Origin: Schleiferiaceae bacterium
GTDB lineage: Bacteria; Bacteroidota; Bacteroidia; Flavobacteriales; Schleiferiaceae
DNA: 64,000 bases
Direction: 5' to 3'
NCBI GenBank assembly: GCA_028357285.1
Contig: JAOMWM010000005.1
Location: 19,585-83,584, forward strand
Within the stretch, counting starts at the first letter, position 1, and the number at the start of each line of letters is the position of its first letter. Of the stretch, positions 1 through 9,666 are shown in pieces. The position numbers and the translations under genes are program-made. A model generated the notes under the pieces. That model did not search any database and was not told where the DNA came from. It saw only the letters and a list, made by a program, of their open reading frames with translations.

Positions 1-821
1 CGTCATTCACATATGTTTTGTTCGACGAATGCGGTGATACAGTAGAATTCACACAAGAGCTTTACTTAAAGCCTTATGAACCCATGGGGTATGAGCGTGA
101 TACGGTTCGTGTATGCCCAGGCGATAGTGCATATCTCGCACCCGTTTATCTAGGCGGTGAGAATCCGCTCACTTTTTATTGGCTCGATAACTTAACCCAA
201 ACCAATCCACGCGTTATTCTACCATGGAACGATACCACTTTCGTACCCTTTAGCGTATCGGACGGCTGTGATGTACTGCTCATAGATAGCGCATTAGCCA
301 TTAATATGCCGAAGCCATCTGCAGGTTTTCAGTATCTAAATGATCCTTATGTTCCTCTGCGCGTTGCGTTCGGTGAAAAAGCACAAAATGAAGTAAGCTG
401 GACATGGTATTTAGATTCTACGGTAATTACAGGGGAAGAATTTGAATACGATTTTGCGCGCCCTGGTGACTACGAAGTGACCCAAGTAGTCACGAGCGAT
501 TTTGGATGTATTGATAGTATTACCCTACTTGTGGCCGTCGAAACAGACTTCTATCTGTATATCCCTACAGCTTTTTCTCCCAATAATGATGGAATAAACG
601 ACTGCTTTAGTATCAAAGGGGTAGGTTTTGAAGGTATTCAATTTGAGATTTTTAACCGTTGGGGGAATGTGGTGTATTCGAGTCAAGACGAAACCGATTG
701 CTGGGATGGAACTTACAAAGGAAAGCCCGTGCCGATGGGCGCTTACAGCTGGAGATTGATGGTAGACCTCCCATTTGATGAAATTTCAATCAAAGAAGGC
801 ATTCTAAACATCATTCGATAA
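1..821 (+). CDS. C-terminal part of a secreted protein with T9SS type B sorting domain (gliding-motility-associated C-terminal domain); 5'-truncated by window edge
   Basis: Frame stays open upstream of the listed TTG at 18; C-terminus YIPTAFSPNNDGINDCFSIKG...FEIFNRWGNVVYSS...WDGTYKGKPVPMGAYSWRL is the classic type B CTD. Confidence 0.85.
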   Translation, partial: SFTYVLFDECGDTVEFTQELYLKPYEPMGYERDTVRVCPGDSAYLAPVYLGGENPLTFYWLDNLTQTNPRVILPWNDTTFVPFSVSDGCDVLLIDSALAINMPKPSAGFQYLNDPYVPLRVAFGEKAQNEVSWTWYLDSTVITGEEFEYDFARPGDYEVTQVVTSDFGCIDSITLLVAVETDFYLYIPTAFSPNNDGINDCFSIKGVGFEGIQFEIFNRWGNVVYSSQDETDCWDGTYKGKPVPMGAYSWRLMVDLPFDEISIKEGILNIIR

Positions 822-1697
822 TTACAAAAAGGGAATGGTCAAAACGCCAATGACCAGTACTAATTTATATCCCAAATGCGCCCATCTTAGATTGCGCACA
901 TTGACGGAACGTAAGGTAATTAGATTCGATACGGTCAACAAGAATAATAAGGTCACAATACCGTACGAGGCATACTCATTGAAGAGTGGTCGAGTGAAAT
1001 AGGCAGGAATCCAAGCAAGTATGGTGTTAATAACAAGAACCAATTGGACTTTACGGGTACCGTAAACAGCCGCAACATTCACCTTACCTGCTATAATATC
1101 GCCTTTGAACCCCAGTAAATCCTTGACTAATTCTCGCGAAAACAACGCGAGTCCCAGCAGCATGCCATACGCTAGGGTAGGTAGGCTGATAAAATCATGG
1201 TAGACGCTGATGCCGAAAAATGGCATTAGACCTAGGATGGCAGCACTAGCATGTCCGACAAAAGGAATATTCCTAAGTCGATGGGAATACAGCCACAATA
1301 AAAAAGCATAGATGCCGTAGTAGCCTAAAGCGCGCCAGCTCACGGAAAATGCCATAAGCAACCCTGAAAAAAGTAAAATCCCAGCCACACGAAGTGACGT
1401 GCCTTTCCGAATTAATCGTTCAAAAGAAGTTTGCCGTGGTCTATTGATGCTATCTGCTTCAAGGTCATAAAACGTATTAATTAGGAATCCACTGGCCAAT
1501 AAAAAAGTGGATGCCCAAATGCTGAGGTGAGTTCCAGCATCTGTTAAGAGGGGAACTCGCGCATATTTATCTGCAAACACAAAAAGTGCTGCTAAATATT
1601 GTCCTAGAAGAAGTAATAGAATGTTGTACCAACGAATCTGACTCAGAAGAGCCAATACTTTTAACGCATTTAAGCGTCTTTTACTCATGGGTTTCAA
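822..1697 (-). CDS. UbiA-family prenyltransferase (geranylgeranylglycerol-phosphate geranylgeranyltransferase-like)
   Basis: Multi-TM protein with NTFYDLEADSINRPRQ (NDxxDxxxD-like) motif; downstream of mevalonate genes. Confidence 0.8.
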   Translation of the reverse strand: MKPMSKRRLNALKVLALLSQIRWYNILLLLLGQYLAALFVFADKYARVPLLTDAGTHLSIWASTFLLASGFLINTFYDLEADSINRPRQTSFERLIRKGTSLRVAGILLFSGLLMAFSVSWRALGYYGIYAFLLWLYSHRLRNIPFVGHASAAILGLMPFFGISVYHDFISLPTLAYGMLLGLALFSRELVKDLLGFKGDIIAGKVNVAAVYGTRKVQLVLVINTILAWIPAYFTRPLFNEYASYGIVTLLFLLTVSNLITLRSVNVRNLRWAHLGYKLVLVIGVLTIPFL

Positions 1698-2617
1698 AAG
1701 CGGTAAACCACTTCAGGGGCATAACCCTGGAATTTGTCTTTAATGCTTTCGTAATCACGAGTGAATCCCATGACAAAACCTCCACCACCAGAGCCGCAGA
1801 GTTTTAAAAAGTAATCTTCGGTTTCTAGACCTTCTTTCCAAAGTTTGTGAAAACCGTTAGGTATCATTGGATCGAAATTATCTAAAACTAAGGCGCTGAG
1901 CTTCTTGAGATTTGTAAACAATGGTCCACGATCTCCATTGACGAACGCTTGTATACACGCGTCATTATATTTTACAAATTGATCCTTCAGCATTTTACGG
2001 AAGCCTTCTTCTTTGAGTTTCTCCATGAAGATGGCAACCATAGGTTGCGTTTCTCCCGGAGCGCCACTATTTAAAAGAAATACAGCTCCTTTTCCAGCAT
2101 TAACAGGTAAGCTTACAGTGCCCAATTCATCTTTACTTTGAATCAATAAAGGCAGTCCTAAATAACAGATGGTTGGGTCGATGCCGCTGCTTTTACCGTG
2201 GAAATAGCTCTCCATCCAGCTGAACAATTGCTTCAATGCTTTGATATCTGAAGGTTGCTCTGGACTGGCAGGAATTTTATCTTGACAGTAACGGTCGTAA
2301 ATGGCCGCGACTAGAGCGCCAGAAGAACCAACACCGAAACCTTGAGGTATACTCGAATCAAAGAATAACCCATTCGACAGGTCGTTCTCAAAAGCAGCAA
2401 AATTAAACCGACACGGGGCTTCAGGGCTTTGTAAGTACGCTAAATACGCTTGAAGGTGTTCGTTGCTTTTTGATTGCTCCGCGTTGGGAGTGGTGTTGAA
2501 CTGAAAGGCGCCTTTGTAGTAGGTATGTGGAATAGAAAGACCCATGCTATCTTTTATGATACCATATTCTCCGAAGAGTAGTACTTTTCCGTAGAAGAGT
2601 GGGTTTTTATGTTCCAT
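1694..2617 (-). CDS. GHMP kinase, mevalonate kinase-like
   Basis: GKVLLFGEYGII N-terminus, GFGVGSSGALVAA GHMP motif, C-terminal CGSGGGGFVMGF. Confidence 0.85.
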   Translation of the reverse strand: MEHKNPLFYGKVLLFGEYGIIKDSMGLSIPHTYYKGAFQFNTTPNAEQSKSNEHLQAYLAYLQSPEAPCRFNFAAFENDLSNGLFFDSSIPQGFGVGSSGALVAAIYDRYCQDKIPASPEQPSDIKALKQLFSWMESYFHGKSSGIDPTICYLGLPLLIQSKDELGTVSLPVNAGKGAVFLLNSGAPGETQPMVAIFMEKLKEEGFRKMLKDQFVKYNDACIQAFVNGDRGPLFTNLKKLSALVLDNFDPMIPNGFHKLWKEGLETEDYFLKLCGSGGGGFVMGFTRDYESIKDKFQGYAPEVVYRF

Positions 2618-3630
2618 TAACCTATTTTTTCTGGGCCGGCGCCTACGGCGTCACATAGATAACTCCCGTCCTTACAAAATGTTTTCAGGTGTTCTTCTAT
2701 GAATGACAAAGTTACGTCTTTATGTGATGCCGGGTACAACAAGTGAACGTTGGCTCCTGCGTCTAAAGTGAAGTACAGCGGTGTACCGGTTTCCTTTCGA
2801 AAAGCCCATACTGCTTCAATCACCTTTAAGGTGTTCGGATGCATCAGGATGAAATACGGTGTAGATGCCATCATCATGGCGTGTAAGGTGAGCGCTTCGC
2901 TTTCGACGAGTGATCCGAATGCCTCTAAGTCGCCTTCACTTAAAGCTGTTAACAGCGCCGTCTGGTTGGTGTGCGCTTGCTGAAATCTTGCCGCTGCATA
3001 AGGGTGACCCTCCATGAGCTGGTGACCCACAGTCGAGCTTACTTTTTTCGTTCCCTTATCCACCAATAAAATAGTGTCTTGAAACGATTTAAATATGGGG
3101 TCAATATGGTTGTAAGCAACAGCAAACCGATCGTTACTTCCAGGTGTGTTCTCATGTGTTCCCCAAGCTGCCATCGGGCCATAGAGGGATCTTGACCCAC
3201 TTCCAGAGCCCAGTCGAGCTGCTTCGCTGGCCTCTTCAAAGAAGTCAGTGATGGTGATCCCTAACGCTTCTTTTACACTCATCAAACAAAGTGATAAGGC
3301 ACTCATGCCTGACGCGCTCGAAGCGATTCCGGAACTGTGGGGAAAGCTGTTAGAAGTATGTACCTCAAAATCCCATTCACGAGTAAATGGAAATAACTTC
3401 TGAGTGCGCTCTAAAAAAGTATGGATTTTAGGAAGAAAACTCGGCGCTTCTTCACCCTCCAGAAACACCACTACCTGACCCGTACCTTGCTTGTACTTAA
3501 GTGTGGTTGTGGTCGCCGCTGCGCTCAGCGTGAAGCTGATTGATGGGTTGGCGGGTAATTGGACAGGGTATTTCCCCCAGTACTTCACTAGGGCAATATT
3601 TGACGGGCTTTTCCAGGTAACTTCTTTCAT
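2617..3630 (-). CDS. mvaD: diphosphomevalonate decarboxylase
   Basis: SPSNIALVKYWGK and SFPHSSGIASSASGMSAL motifs. Confidence 0.9.
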   Translation of the reverse strand: MKEVTWKSPSNIALVKYWGKYPVQLPANPSISFTLSAAATTTTLKYKQGTGQVVVFLEGEEAPSFLPKIHTFLERTQKLFPFTREWDFEVHTSNSFPHSSGIASSASGMSALSLCLMSVKEALGITITDFFEEASEAARLGSGSGSRSLYGPMAAWGTHENTPGSNDRFAVAYNHIDPIFKSFQDTILLVDKGTKKVSSTVGHQLMEGHPYAAARFQQAHTNQTALLTALSEGDLEAFGSLVESEALTLHAMMMASTPYFILMHPNTLKVIEAVWAFRKETGTPLYFTLDAGANVHLLYPASHKDVTLSFIEEHLKTFCKDGSYLCDAVGAGPEKIG

Positions 3631-3633
3631 CCT

Positions 3634-4521
3634 CTACTCAAAGGAAATTCCGCTCACATTGTTCGCGCGGTCAATTTTTTTAATAAGACCCTGAAGGGTT
3701 TTGCCTGGTCCGCATTCAACGAAGTCGGTAGCGCCATCGGTCATCATTTCCTGAATGCTTTGTGTCCATCTTACCGGAGCAGTTAACTGATCGATCAAAT
3801 TCTTTTTTATCTCGACTGGGTTTTGCACTGCCTTTGCAACGCTATTCTGGTAAACGGGACATACCGGGGTGTTAAATTCGGTTGCTTCAATGGCAGCAGC
3901 TAGTTCCGCACGAGCGGGTTCCATTAATGGACTGTGAAAAGCACCGCCAACGGGCAGTACAAGTGCACGTCTTGCACCCGCTTCAGTTGCTTTAGCACAT
4001 GCCATTTCAATGGCGTTGAATTCTCCTGAAATCACTAATTGGCCAGGACAATTATAATTTGCAGCGACAACTATACCGTCGACACCATTACAAATTTCTT
4101 CAACTGCTTCATCGCTCAAGCCTAGAATTGCTGCCATGGTCGAGGGTTTCGCTTCACACGCTTTCTGCATGGCCATAGCACGCTTACTTACTAATGTAAG
4201 TGCATCTGTAAAACTTAAGGCGCCTGCTGAACATAATGCTGAAAATTCCCCGAGGCTATGACCTGCAACCATACGAGGCTGGAAGTCGTTACCCAATAGT
4301 TTGGCCATAATCACGCTCATCGTGAAAATAGCAGGTTGGGTCACCTTAGTTTGCTTGAGTTCATCGGCATCCCCTTCGAACATGATTTTACTTAAGTCAA
4401 ATCCTAGCACACGGTCAGCGGTGTCAAAGAGCTCTTTAGCTTCTTTGTGGTTTTCGTAAAGATCCTTACCCATTCCAGGGTATTGGGCGCCTTGGCCCGG
4501 AAATACGTAGGCTTTTTTCAT
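3634..4521 (-). CDS. fabD: malonyl-CoA:ACP S-malonyltransferase
   Basis: VFPGQGAQYPGMG and GHSLGEFSAL catalytic motif. Confidence 0.95.
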   Translation of the reverse strand: MKKAYVFPGQGAQYPGMGKDLYENHKEAKELFDTADRVLGFDLSKIMFEGDADELKQTKVTQPAIFTMSVIMAKLLGNDFQPRMVAGHSLGEFSALCSAGALSFTDALTLVSKRAMAMQKACEAKPSTMAAILGLSDEAVEEICNGVDGIVVAANYNCPGQLVISGEFNAIEMACAKATEAGARRALVLPVGGAFHSPLMEPARAELAAAIEATEFNTPVCPVYQNSVAKAVQNPVEIKKNLIDQLTAPVRWTQSIQEMMTDGATDFVECGPGKTLQGLIKKIDRANNVSGISFE

Positions 4522-4931
4522 TCTCCGTAGTATTCTATGATGTTATTATGAGTTTCGGCCAATTGAATTTTATGTAATTCGGCTCCGTATTCCGCGACTT
4601 TAGGCGCTAAAATCTGCCAAAATTCATAGGCAATGATTTCGGCAGTAGGCTGCTTTCCTGCCATGAAGTCGATATCTAAGTTTAGATTCTTGTGATCTAC
4701 AACATCAATCACGTGCTCTCGAACGATCTGTTTGAGATCGAACAAATTCATAACGAAGCCGGTATCCGGATTAATTTCACCGCGGACGGTAACCTCCAAT
4801 TCAAAATTATGACCGTGGTAATTTTCATTAGAACACTTCCCGAAAATGCGTTTGTTCGTTGCAGCATCCCATTTGTTGTTCCAAAGTTTGTGCGCTGCAC
4901 AAAAGTGTTCTTTTCGCTTGATGTAAATCAT
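4518..4931 (-). CDS. queD: 6-carboxytetrahydropterin synthase / 6-pyruvoyl-tetrahydropterin synthase family
   Basis: FCAAHKL, CSNENYHGHNFELEV zinc-binding motifs. Confidence 0.85.
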   Translation of the reverse strand: MIYIKRKEHFCAAHKLWNNKWDAATNKRIFGKCSNENYHGHNFELEVTVRGEINPDTGFVMNLFDLKQIVREHVIDVVDHKNLNLDIDFMAGKQPTAEIIAYEFWQILAPKVAEYGAELHKIQLAETHNNIIEYYGE

Positions 4932-4948
4932 GCTTAGTAAAGTTTAGT

Positions 4949-4956
4949 CAAAGATA
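4949..4956 (-). promoter_or_regulatory. -7 element (TATCTTTG on minus strand) for queD-fabD-mvaD-mvk-ubiA operon
   Basis: Plus strand CAAAGATA = TATCTTTG on minus, 17 nt before queD ATG; -33 not evident. Confidence 0.5.
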
Positions 4957-4980
4957 CGATAGGCATACTTTATACCGATT

Positions 4981-5619
4981 CTATGCTTTTGAAAGTTCTT
5001 CCCAATCATTATGGTTTTGGACAAATTCTTGACAAGCGAGCATTAACATTGGGTAAAGGGCAGAAAACCACTCCTCCAAATGTGCTAAACAGTCGTATAC
5101 CGGTCCTTCAAAAAAATTAACGAGAGGTGCGCCACCCGGATGTCTCTGGGCGATACCACGTGCTGCGCTAAGTAGTCCGTCTATTTCACGGTAGCTCAGC
5201 AGCCAATGGTGTTCTAGTAAGTACGGTGCCATTGCGGCGGCCCGGCCTTTGAGTAGCGATTTGTGTTTCGCAATGTCCGATTCCGCCGATGCAATAAATG
5301 CCGTAAGGCTTTGTTGTGCAGAAGAAGCTTGCAGTTGTCTAAAGCGTTCCCAATTGCGCTGAAGGAAATAATCACCCAGCAAGTCGAGTGCTACCGCTGA
5401 ATATTTACCCGTGAAAGGTCGAATGTGCTTTTTGGCAGCTTTCGTCAGCGGATGTTGATCGGTGTAGTCGTCAATGAATCGGTGCAGGTCTATACCCAGT
5501 CGTTGTGACGGAGACGCTGCAGCTCGCCATGTATTTCCTTTGAAGCCGTCGCCCGAAAAATTGAACACCCGCACTTCAGCGATGTTAGGGCTGAGGTGCA
5601 GGTGTGCAGTAAAATTCAT
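4981..5619 (-). CDS. acyl carrier protein phosphodiesterase (AcpH-like)
   Basis: MNFTAHLHLS...GNTWRA...LHRFIDDYTDQHP HD-like motif of the ACP phosphodiesterase family. Confidence 0.8.
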   Translation of the reverse strand: MNFTAHLHLSPNIAEVRVFNFSGDGFKGNTWRAAASPSQRLGIDLHRFIDDYTDQHPLTKAAKKHIRPFTGKYSAVALDLLGDYFLQRNWERFRQLQASSAQQSLTAFIASAESDIAKHKSLLKGRAAAMAPYLLEHHWLLSYREIDGLLSAARGIAQRHPGGAPLVNFFEGPVYDCLAHLEEWFSALYPMLMLACQEFVQNHNDWEELSKA

Positions 5620-5649
5620 TTTAGTAGTGCACCAAGGTGCGGGTCGACA

Positions 5650-5901
5650 TTAAGCGCCTTTGACTTCGAATTCGAAGGCTTCCATTACTGGATTAATCAA
5701 AAGCTTTTCACAAGCTTCTTTGACCAACGCTTCAGCCGCAGCTTGGTCAGCCGCTTCAACGTCTAAAGTGAAGTGTTTGCCAATGCGGACGTTTGTCAAC
5801 GCATCTAGGCCAATATTTTTAAGATTCGCACTTACCGTTTTTCCTTGAGGATCCAAAAGAGCCTTTTGAGGCATTACATTGATTTCAGCAGTGAATTTCA
5901 T
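5650..5901 (-). CDS. purS: phosphoribosylformylglycinamidine synthase subunit PurS
   Basis: 83 aa; VMPQKALLDPQGKTV...VRIGKHFTLDVE...LLINPVMEAFEFE. Confidence 0.9.
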   Translation of the reverse strand: MKFTAEINVMPQKALLDPQGKTVSANLKNIGLDALTNVRIGKHFTLDVEAADQAAAEALVKEACEKLLINPVMEAFEFEVKGA

Positions 5902-5907
5902 TTCTGG

Positions 5908-6627
5908 TTATTTAATGGTGTTGGCGCTGTTCTTTAAGGCGAATGCGCTAATAATTGGTAGCAAAAATACGATAATTGACAAGGTCAATGCACCAAAAAA
6001 TGGAATCATTATTACGAACATTCCAACAAGAATGTATTGCCCCCATTTGCGACGCTTCGTCCCGCCTCCCTTTAGACTCATCACTTTAAACGTGGCGTTT
6101 TGCCAAAAAACGGTATACAAGGCTAACGCTACGAGGCCTACATGACAAAGCAATAACGTTGTGCCTTGAAAAGACATCATCCAATCCCAATTTTCCCATT
6201 GCCCCATCCAACTCCAAAGCCCTAGAGCAAAAAGGGCATTTGCTGGAGTGGGCATCCCCGTAAAATCCTTGTCTCCATCTTCTTTTAGGTTGAAAACGCC
6301 AAGTCGGTAAATGCTGGATGCGGTAACCAGGGCTCCTATGAGCATCGCCCACGGTTGTGGCATACGTGCAAAGTCCGCTAAAATTGAGCTCCAAATAAAG
6401 CCAGATACCGCTCCAAAGGATATAGCATCAGCTAAAGAATCTAATTGCTTACCTAATTCTGATGATACCCCCACTTTACGCGCGGCCCATCCATCTAGGG
6501 CGTCAAATGTAGCCGCTGAAAGTAGAGCAATGACGAGGCCGGTCGAGCTAGCATTGACGATGAAATAGATGGCCATCATTCCGCAGATGGCATTGGCTAA
6601 TGTTAAAAGATTCGGAATGTGTTTCAT
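5908..6627 (-). CDS. pssA: CDP-diacylglycerol--serine O-phosphatidyltransferase
   Basis: CDP-alcohol phosphatidyltransferase motif DALDGWAARKVGVSSELGKQLDSLAD; start taken at ATG 6625-6627 rather than upstream TTG. Confidence 0.9.
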   Translation of the reverse strand: MKHIPNLLTLANAICGMMAIYFIVNASSTGLVIALLSAATFDALDGWAARKVGVSSELGKQLDSLADAISFGAVSGFIWSSILADFARMPQPWAMLIGALVTASSIYRLGVFNLKEDGDKDFTGMPTPANALFALGLWSWMGQWENWDWMMSFQGTTLLLCHVGLVALALYTVFWQNATFKVMSLKGGGTKRRKWGQYILVGMFVIMIPFFGALTLSIIVFLLPIISAFALKNSANTIK

Positions 6628-6656
6628 ACGGTGCAAAGATGCATTAATTTGCCGCT

Positions 6657-8222
6657 ATGTCTTCAGTGAAAAAAACACCTATCGTGATTTTGATGGCCCT
6701 GGCCTTGGCCTTACTGACTTTGGCCTGGACTTTTCCACACCTTGGAGTGTTGATTATTCCTGCCTTTGTATTGCTATTAGACATTTCTAAACGCTCTGGG
6801 CAGCGGTTTTGGAGGTTGTATCTCGTAACTGCCTTATGGAATGCGACTACTACCTACTGGATTGCGAATGCCCATCCTTTAGGAGTCATTGCGACTGTAG
6901 GTATTAATGGAGCTCTTATGGCTTTTGCTTTGTGGCTCAGTGTACGCGCAGAAGAGTTACTTTGGCGATTCCCGTCTTTCAGGTCACAACGATGGCTGCA
7001 CGTTTTGCCTTTGCTTGCCTGCTGGATTTCCTTTGAGCAATTGCATGAATATTGGGGTTTAGCCTTTCCTTGGTTGCACCTTGGTAATACATTTAACGGC
7101 ATGCCGTATCTGGTGCAGTGGTACCAATTTTTAGGCACTACAGGTGGTACTTTATGGGTCCTGTTAGTCGCCTATACGCTGCACATGCGCGGAACAACGT
7201 CCAAAAGAGCTCTTTGGCTGTTTATTACACCTGCATTGTTGAGTTTGGTACTTTGGTACGTACCTCAAAATGAAGATGCGAAACGCATCCAGGTAGCGGT
7301 CGTACAGCCTAATATTGATGCATATACTGAGAAGTGGGATGTACCGGAAGCGGCTCAAATTCAAAAAGTGGACCGATTACTTCAAACCCATCTAGGTGAA
7401 AAGCAAGTAGATTTGATCGTTCTGCCAGAAACATTCCTGCCTGAGGCACGCGAGGAAAGTAACTACGGCAACCGTCCCAACGACAAGCTGCTCCATCAAT
7501 TGCTAGATACCTACAGTAAAACGGCCATCTTTGGCGCAACGACCTACGACTTTCAGCAAACGCCGAATGTCTTTAATCGTCCCTATGGCGATAAATATTA
7601 CACACTCTACAATACCGCCTTGTTTCGAAACGGCGCGGCAGAGACCGTAATGTACCACAAAGGGAAGTTGGTTGTAGGCGGGGAGACCATGCCATTTGTC
7701 CAATTCCTTAAGCCTTACCTCGGTGATTGGGCTATTGAGCTGGGCGGTACTTCCGGGACCTTAGGTGTGTCTCAGCGCCGAACCGTATTTGGGGATGAAC
7801 GAACAGGTCTCAAGCTTGCGCCGGTTATTTGCTGGGAGAATGAGTTCTCAGATTATGCTACTGAATATGCCCGATCGGGTGCCAATCTCATTGCAGTCAT
7901 TACGAATGATGGCTGGTGGGGCAATACGATAGGGCACTTACAGCATCTGCGTTTTTCGGGTCTTCGGGCCATCGAACAAGGTAAATATGTGGTGCGCAGC
8001 GCAAATACAGGCGTCTCGAGTATTATTGATGAAAAAGGTCGCGTACTGCGCCGATTAGATTGGGATACGGAAGGCGTTATTGTGAGTGACGTACCACTGC
8101 TGGAGGGGAAGACCTTTTATGTAAAGACTGGCAATTGGATAGGTAGAGTTGCCGTGATACTTTTTGCCTTGTTGGTTTTGATTATACTTTTTAGCAGATT
8201 TTTCCGATTAAAACCACGCTAA
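6657..8222 (+). CDS. lnt: apolipoprotein N-acyltransferase
   Basis: N-terminal TM region plus carbon-nitrogen hydrolase domain (LIVLPETFLPE; PVICWENEFSD). Confidence 0.93.
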   Translation: MSSVKKTPIVILMALALALLTLAWTFPHLGVLIIPAFVLLLDISKRSGQRFWRLYLVTALWNATTTYWIANAHPLGVIATVGINGALMAFALWLSVRAEELLWRFPSFRSQRWLHVLPLLACWISFEQLHEYWGLAFPWLHLGNTFNGMPYLVQWYQFLGTTGGTLWVLLVAYTLHMRGTTSKRALWLFITPALLSLVLWYVPQNEDAKRIQVAVVQPNIDAYTEKWDVPEAAQIQKVDRLLQTHLGEKQVDLIVLPETFLPEAREESNYGNRPNDKLLHQLLDTYSKTAIFGATTYDFQQTPNVFNRPYGDKYYTLYNTALFRNGAAETVMYHKGKLVVGGETMPFVQFLKPYLGDWAIELGGTSGTLGVSQRRTVFGDERTGLKLAPVICWENEFSDYATEYARSGANLIAVITNDGWWGNTIGHLQHLRFSGLRAIEQGKYVVRSANTGVSSIIDEKGRVLRRLDWDTEGVIVSDVPLLEGKTFYVKTGNWIGRVAVILFALLVLIILFSRFFRLKPR

Positions 8223-8236
8223 GCAATCCGCGTGTG

Positions 8237-8244
8237 TAACTTTG
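8237..8244 (+). promoter_or_regulatory. -7 element (TAACTTTG) upstream of lpdA
   Basis: Exact TAnnTTTG between lnt and lpdA, 24 nt before ATG. Confidence 0.45.
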
Positions 8245-8268
8245 TTATTCTTATAAAAACAAAATTCA

Positions 8269-9666
8269 ATGAGTTCTTACGACGTAGTTGTAATAGGTTC
8301 TGGACCTGGAGGATATGTAAGTGCCATCCGTTGTGCCCAATTGGGTATGAAAACTGCACTGGTTGAAAAATATGCGACCCTCGGAGGAACGTGTCTTAAC
8401 GTGGGATGTATACCGTCAAAAGCGTTATTAGACTCCTCAGAGCACTACCATGCAGCGGTGCATTCTTTTGAATCGCATGGTATCCAGATCGATCCACCGA
8501 AAATTGACTTTGCAAAAATGATCGAGCGTAAGGCAGGGGTAGTAAGTTCTACCTGTGATGGCATCGATTACTTGATGAATAAAAACAACATTGACGTACT
8601 ACGTGGATTTGGTTCTTTAAAAGACAAGAACACTGTAGTTGTCGCTGGAGATGAAACTACTGAGGTGAGTGCAAAGCACATCATTTTAGCCACAGGCTCG
8701 AAGCCAATCGAACTGCCGTTCGCGAAGTTCGATAAGGAGCGCGTAATTTCTTCAACAGAGGCTTTGAGCCTAAAAGAGGTTCCAAAACACATGATCGTCA
8801 TTGGCGGTGGTGTCATCGGTTTGGAATTGGGCTCAGTTTACAAACGCCTCGGTGCTGAGGTTACCATCGTTGAATATGCTAAAGGCATTATTCCGACCAT
8901 GGACGGAGCAATGGGTAAGGAATTGATGCGTAGTTTGAAGAAAATTGGCATGAAATTCAGCTTATCCACAAAGGTGAGCAATGTAACGCGCGATGGCGAT
9001 GTAGTCACTGTTACTGCCACGAACAAAAAAGGCGAAGAAGTGACCTTTGAAGGCGATTATTGTTTGGTGGCTGTAGGTCGCGGTGCATACACGGCTAAAT
9101 TGGGTCTTGAAAACGTCGGTATTGAAACGGATGAGCGTGGACGCATCGCTGTGAACGATCACTTACAGACTGCAGTGCCAAACATTTACGCCATTGGCGA
9201 TGTCGTTCGAGGAGCGATGTTGGCTCACAAGGCGGAAGAAGAAGGAGTATTCGTAGCGGAGTCAATCGCAGGAGAGAAACCGCACATCAACTATAATCTC
9301 ATTCCAGGTATTGTTTACACGTGGCCAGAAGTGGCTGCAGTAGGAAAAACGGAAGAGGAATTGAAAGAAGCTGGAGTCGCTTATAAAAGTGGTTCTTTCC
9401 CCATGCGAGCTTTAGGTCGTTCGCGTGCTTCCGGAGACATCGATGGTGTAGTTAAAGTATTAGCGGATCAAACCACCGACGAAGTGTTGGGCGTGCACAT
9501 AGTTGCAGCCCGTGCCGCAGATATTATAATGGAAGCGGTAACAGCAATGGAGTTCCGCGCCTCTGCTGAAGATATTGCGCGCATTTGCCACGGTCACCCT
9601 ACTTACGCTGAGGCGTTGAAAGAGGCTGCACTGGCTGCAACAGCAAACCGCGCCATTCACAGTTAA
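8269..9666 (+). CDS. lpdA: dihydrolipoyl dehydrogenase
   Basis: GGTCLNVGCIPSKALL redox motif, FAD/NAD motifs, C-terminal HGHPTYAEALKEAAL. Confidence 0.96.
   Translation: MSSYDVVVIGSGPGGYVSAIRCAQLGMKTALVEKYATLGGTCLNVGCIPSKALLDSSEHYHAAVHSFESHGIQIDPPKIDFAKMIERKAGVVSSTCDGIDYLMNKNNIDVLRGFGSLKDKNTVVVAGDETTEVSAKHIILATGSKPIELPFAKFDKERVISSTEALSLKEVPKHMIVIGGGVIGLELGSVYKRLGAEVTIVEYAKGIIPTMDGAMGKELMRSLKKIGMKFSLSTKVSNVTRDGDVVTVTATNKKGEEVTFEGDYCLVAVGRGAYTAKLGLENVGIETDERGRIAVNDHLQTAVPNIYAIGDVVRGAMLAHKAEEEGVFVAESIAGEKPHINYNLIPGIVYTWPEVAAVGKTEEELKEAGVAYKSGSFPMRALGRSRASGDIDGVVKVLADQTTDEVLGVHIVAARAADIIMEAVTAMEFRASAEDIARICHGHPTYAEALKEAALAATANRAIHS

Noticed and set aside
836-857. TGGTCA...TGACCA hairpin at the tail of the UbiA gene
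   Set aside because: Six-bp stem with only a modest T-rich tract on the minus strand; possible but not convincing terminator.
5629-5640. GCACCAAGGTGC hairpin between purS and the ACP phosphodiesterase gene
   Set aside because: Short palindrome, no U-tract, intra-operon position; likely chance.
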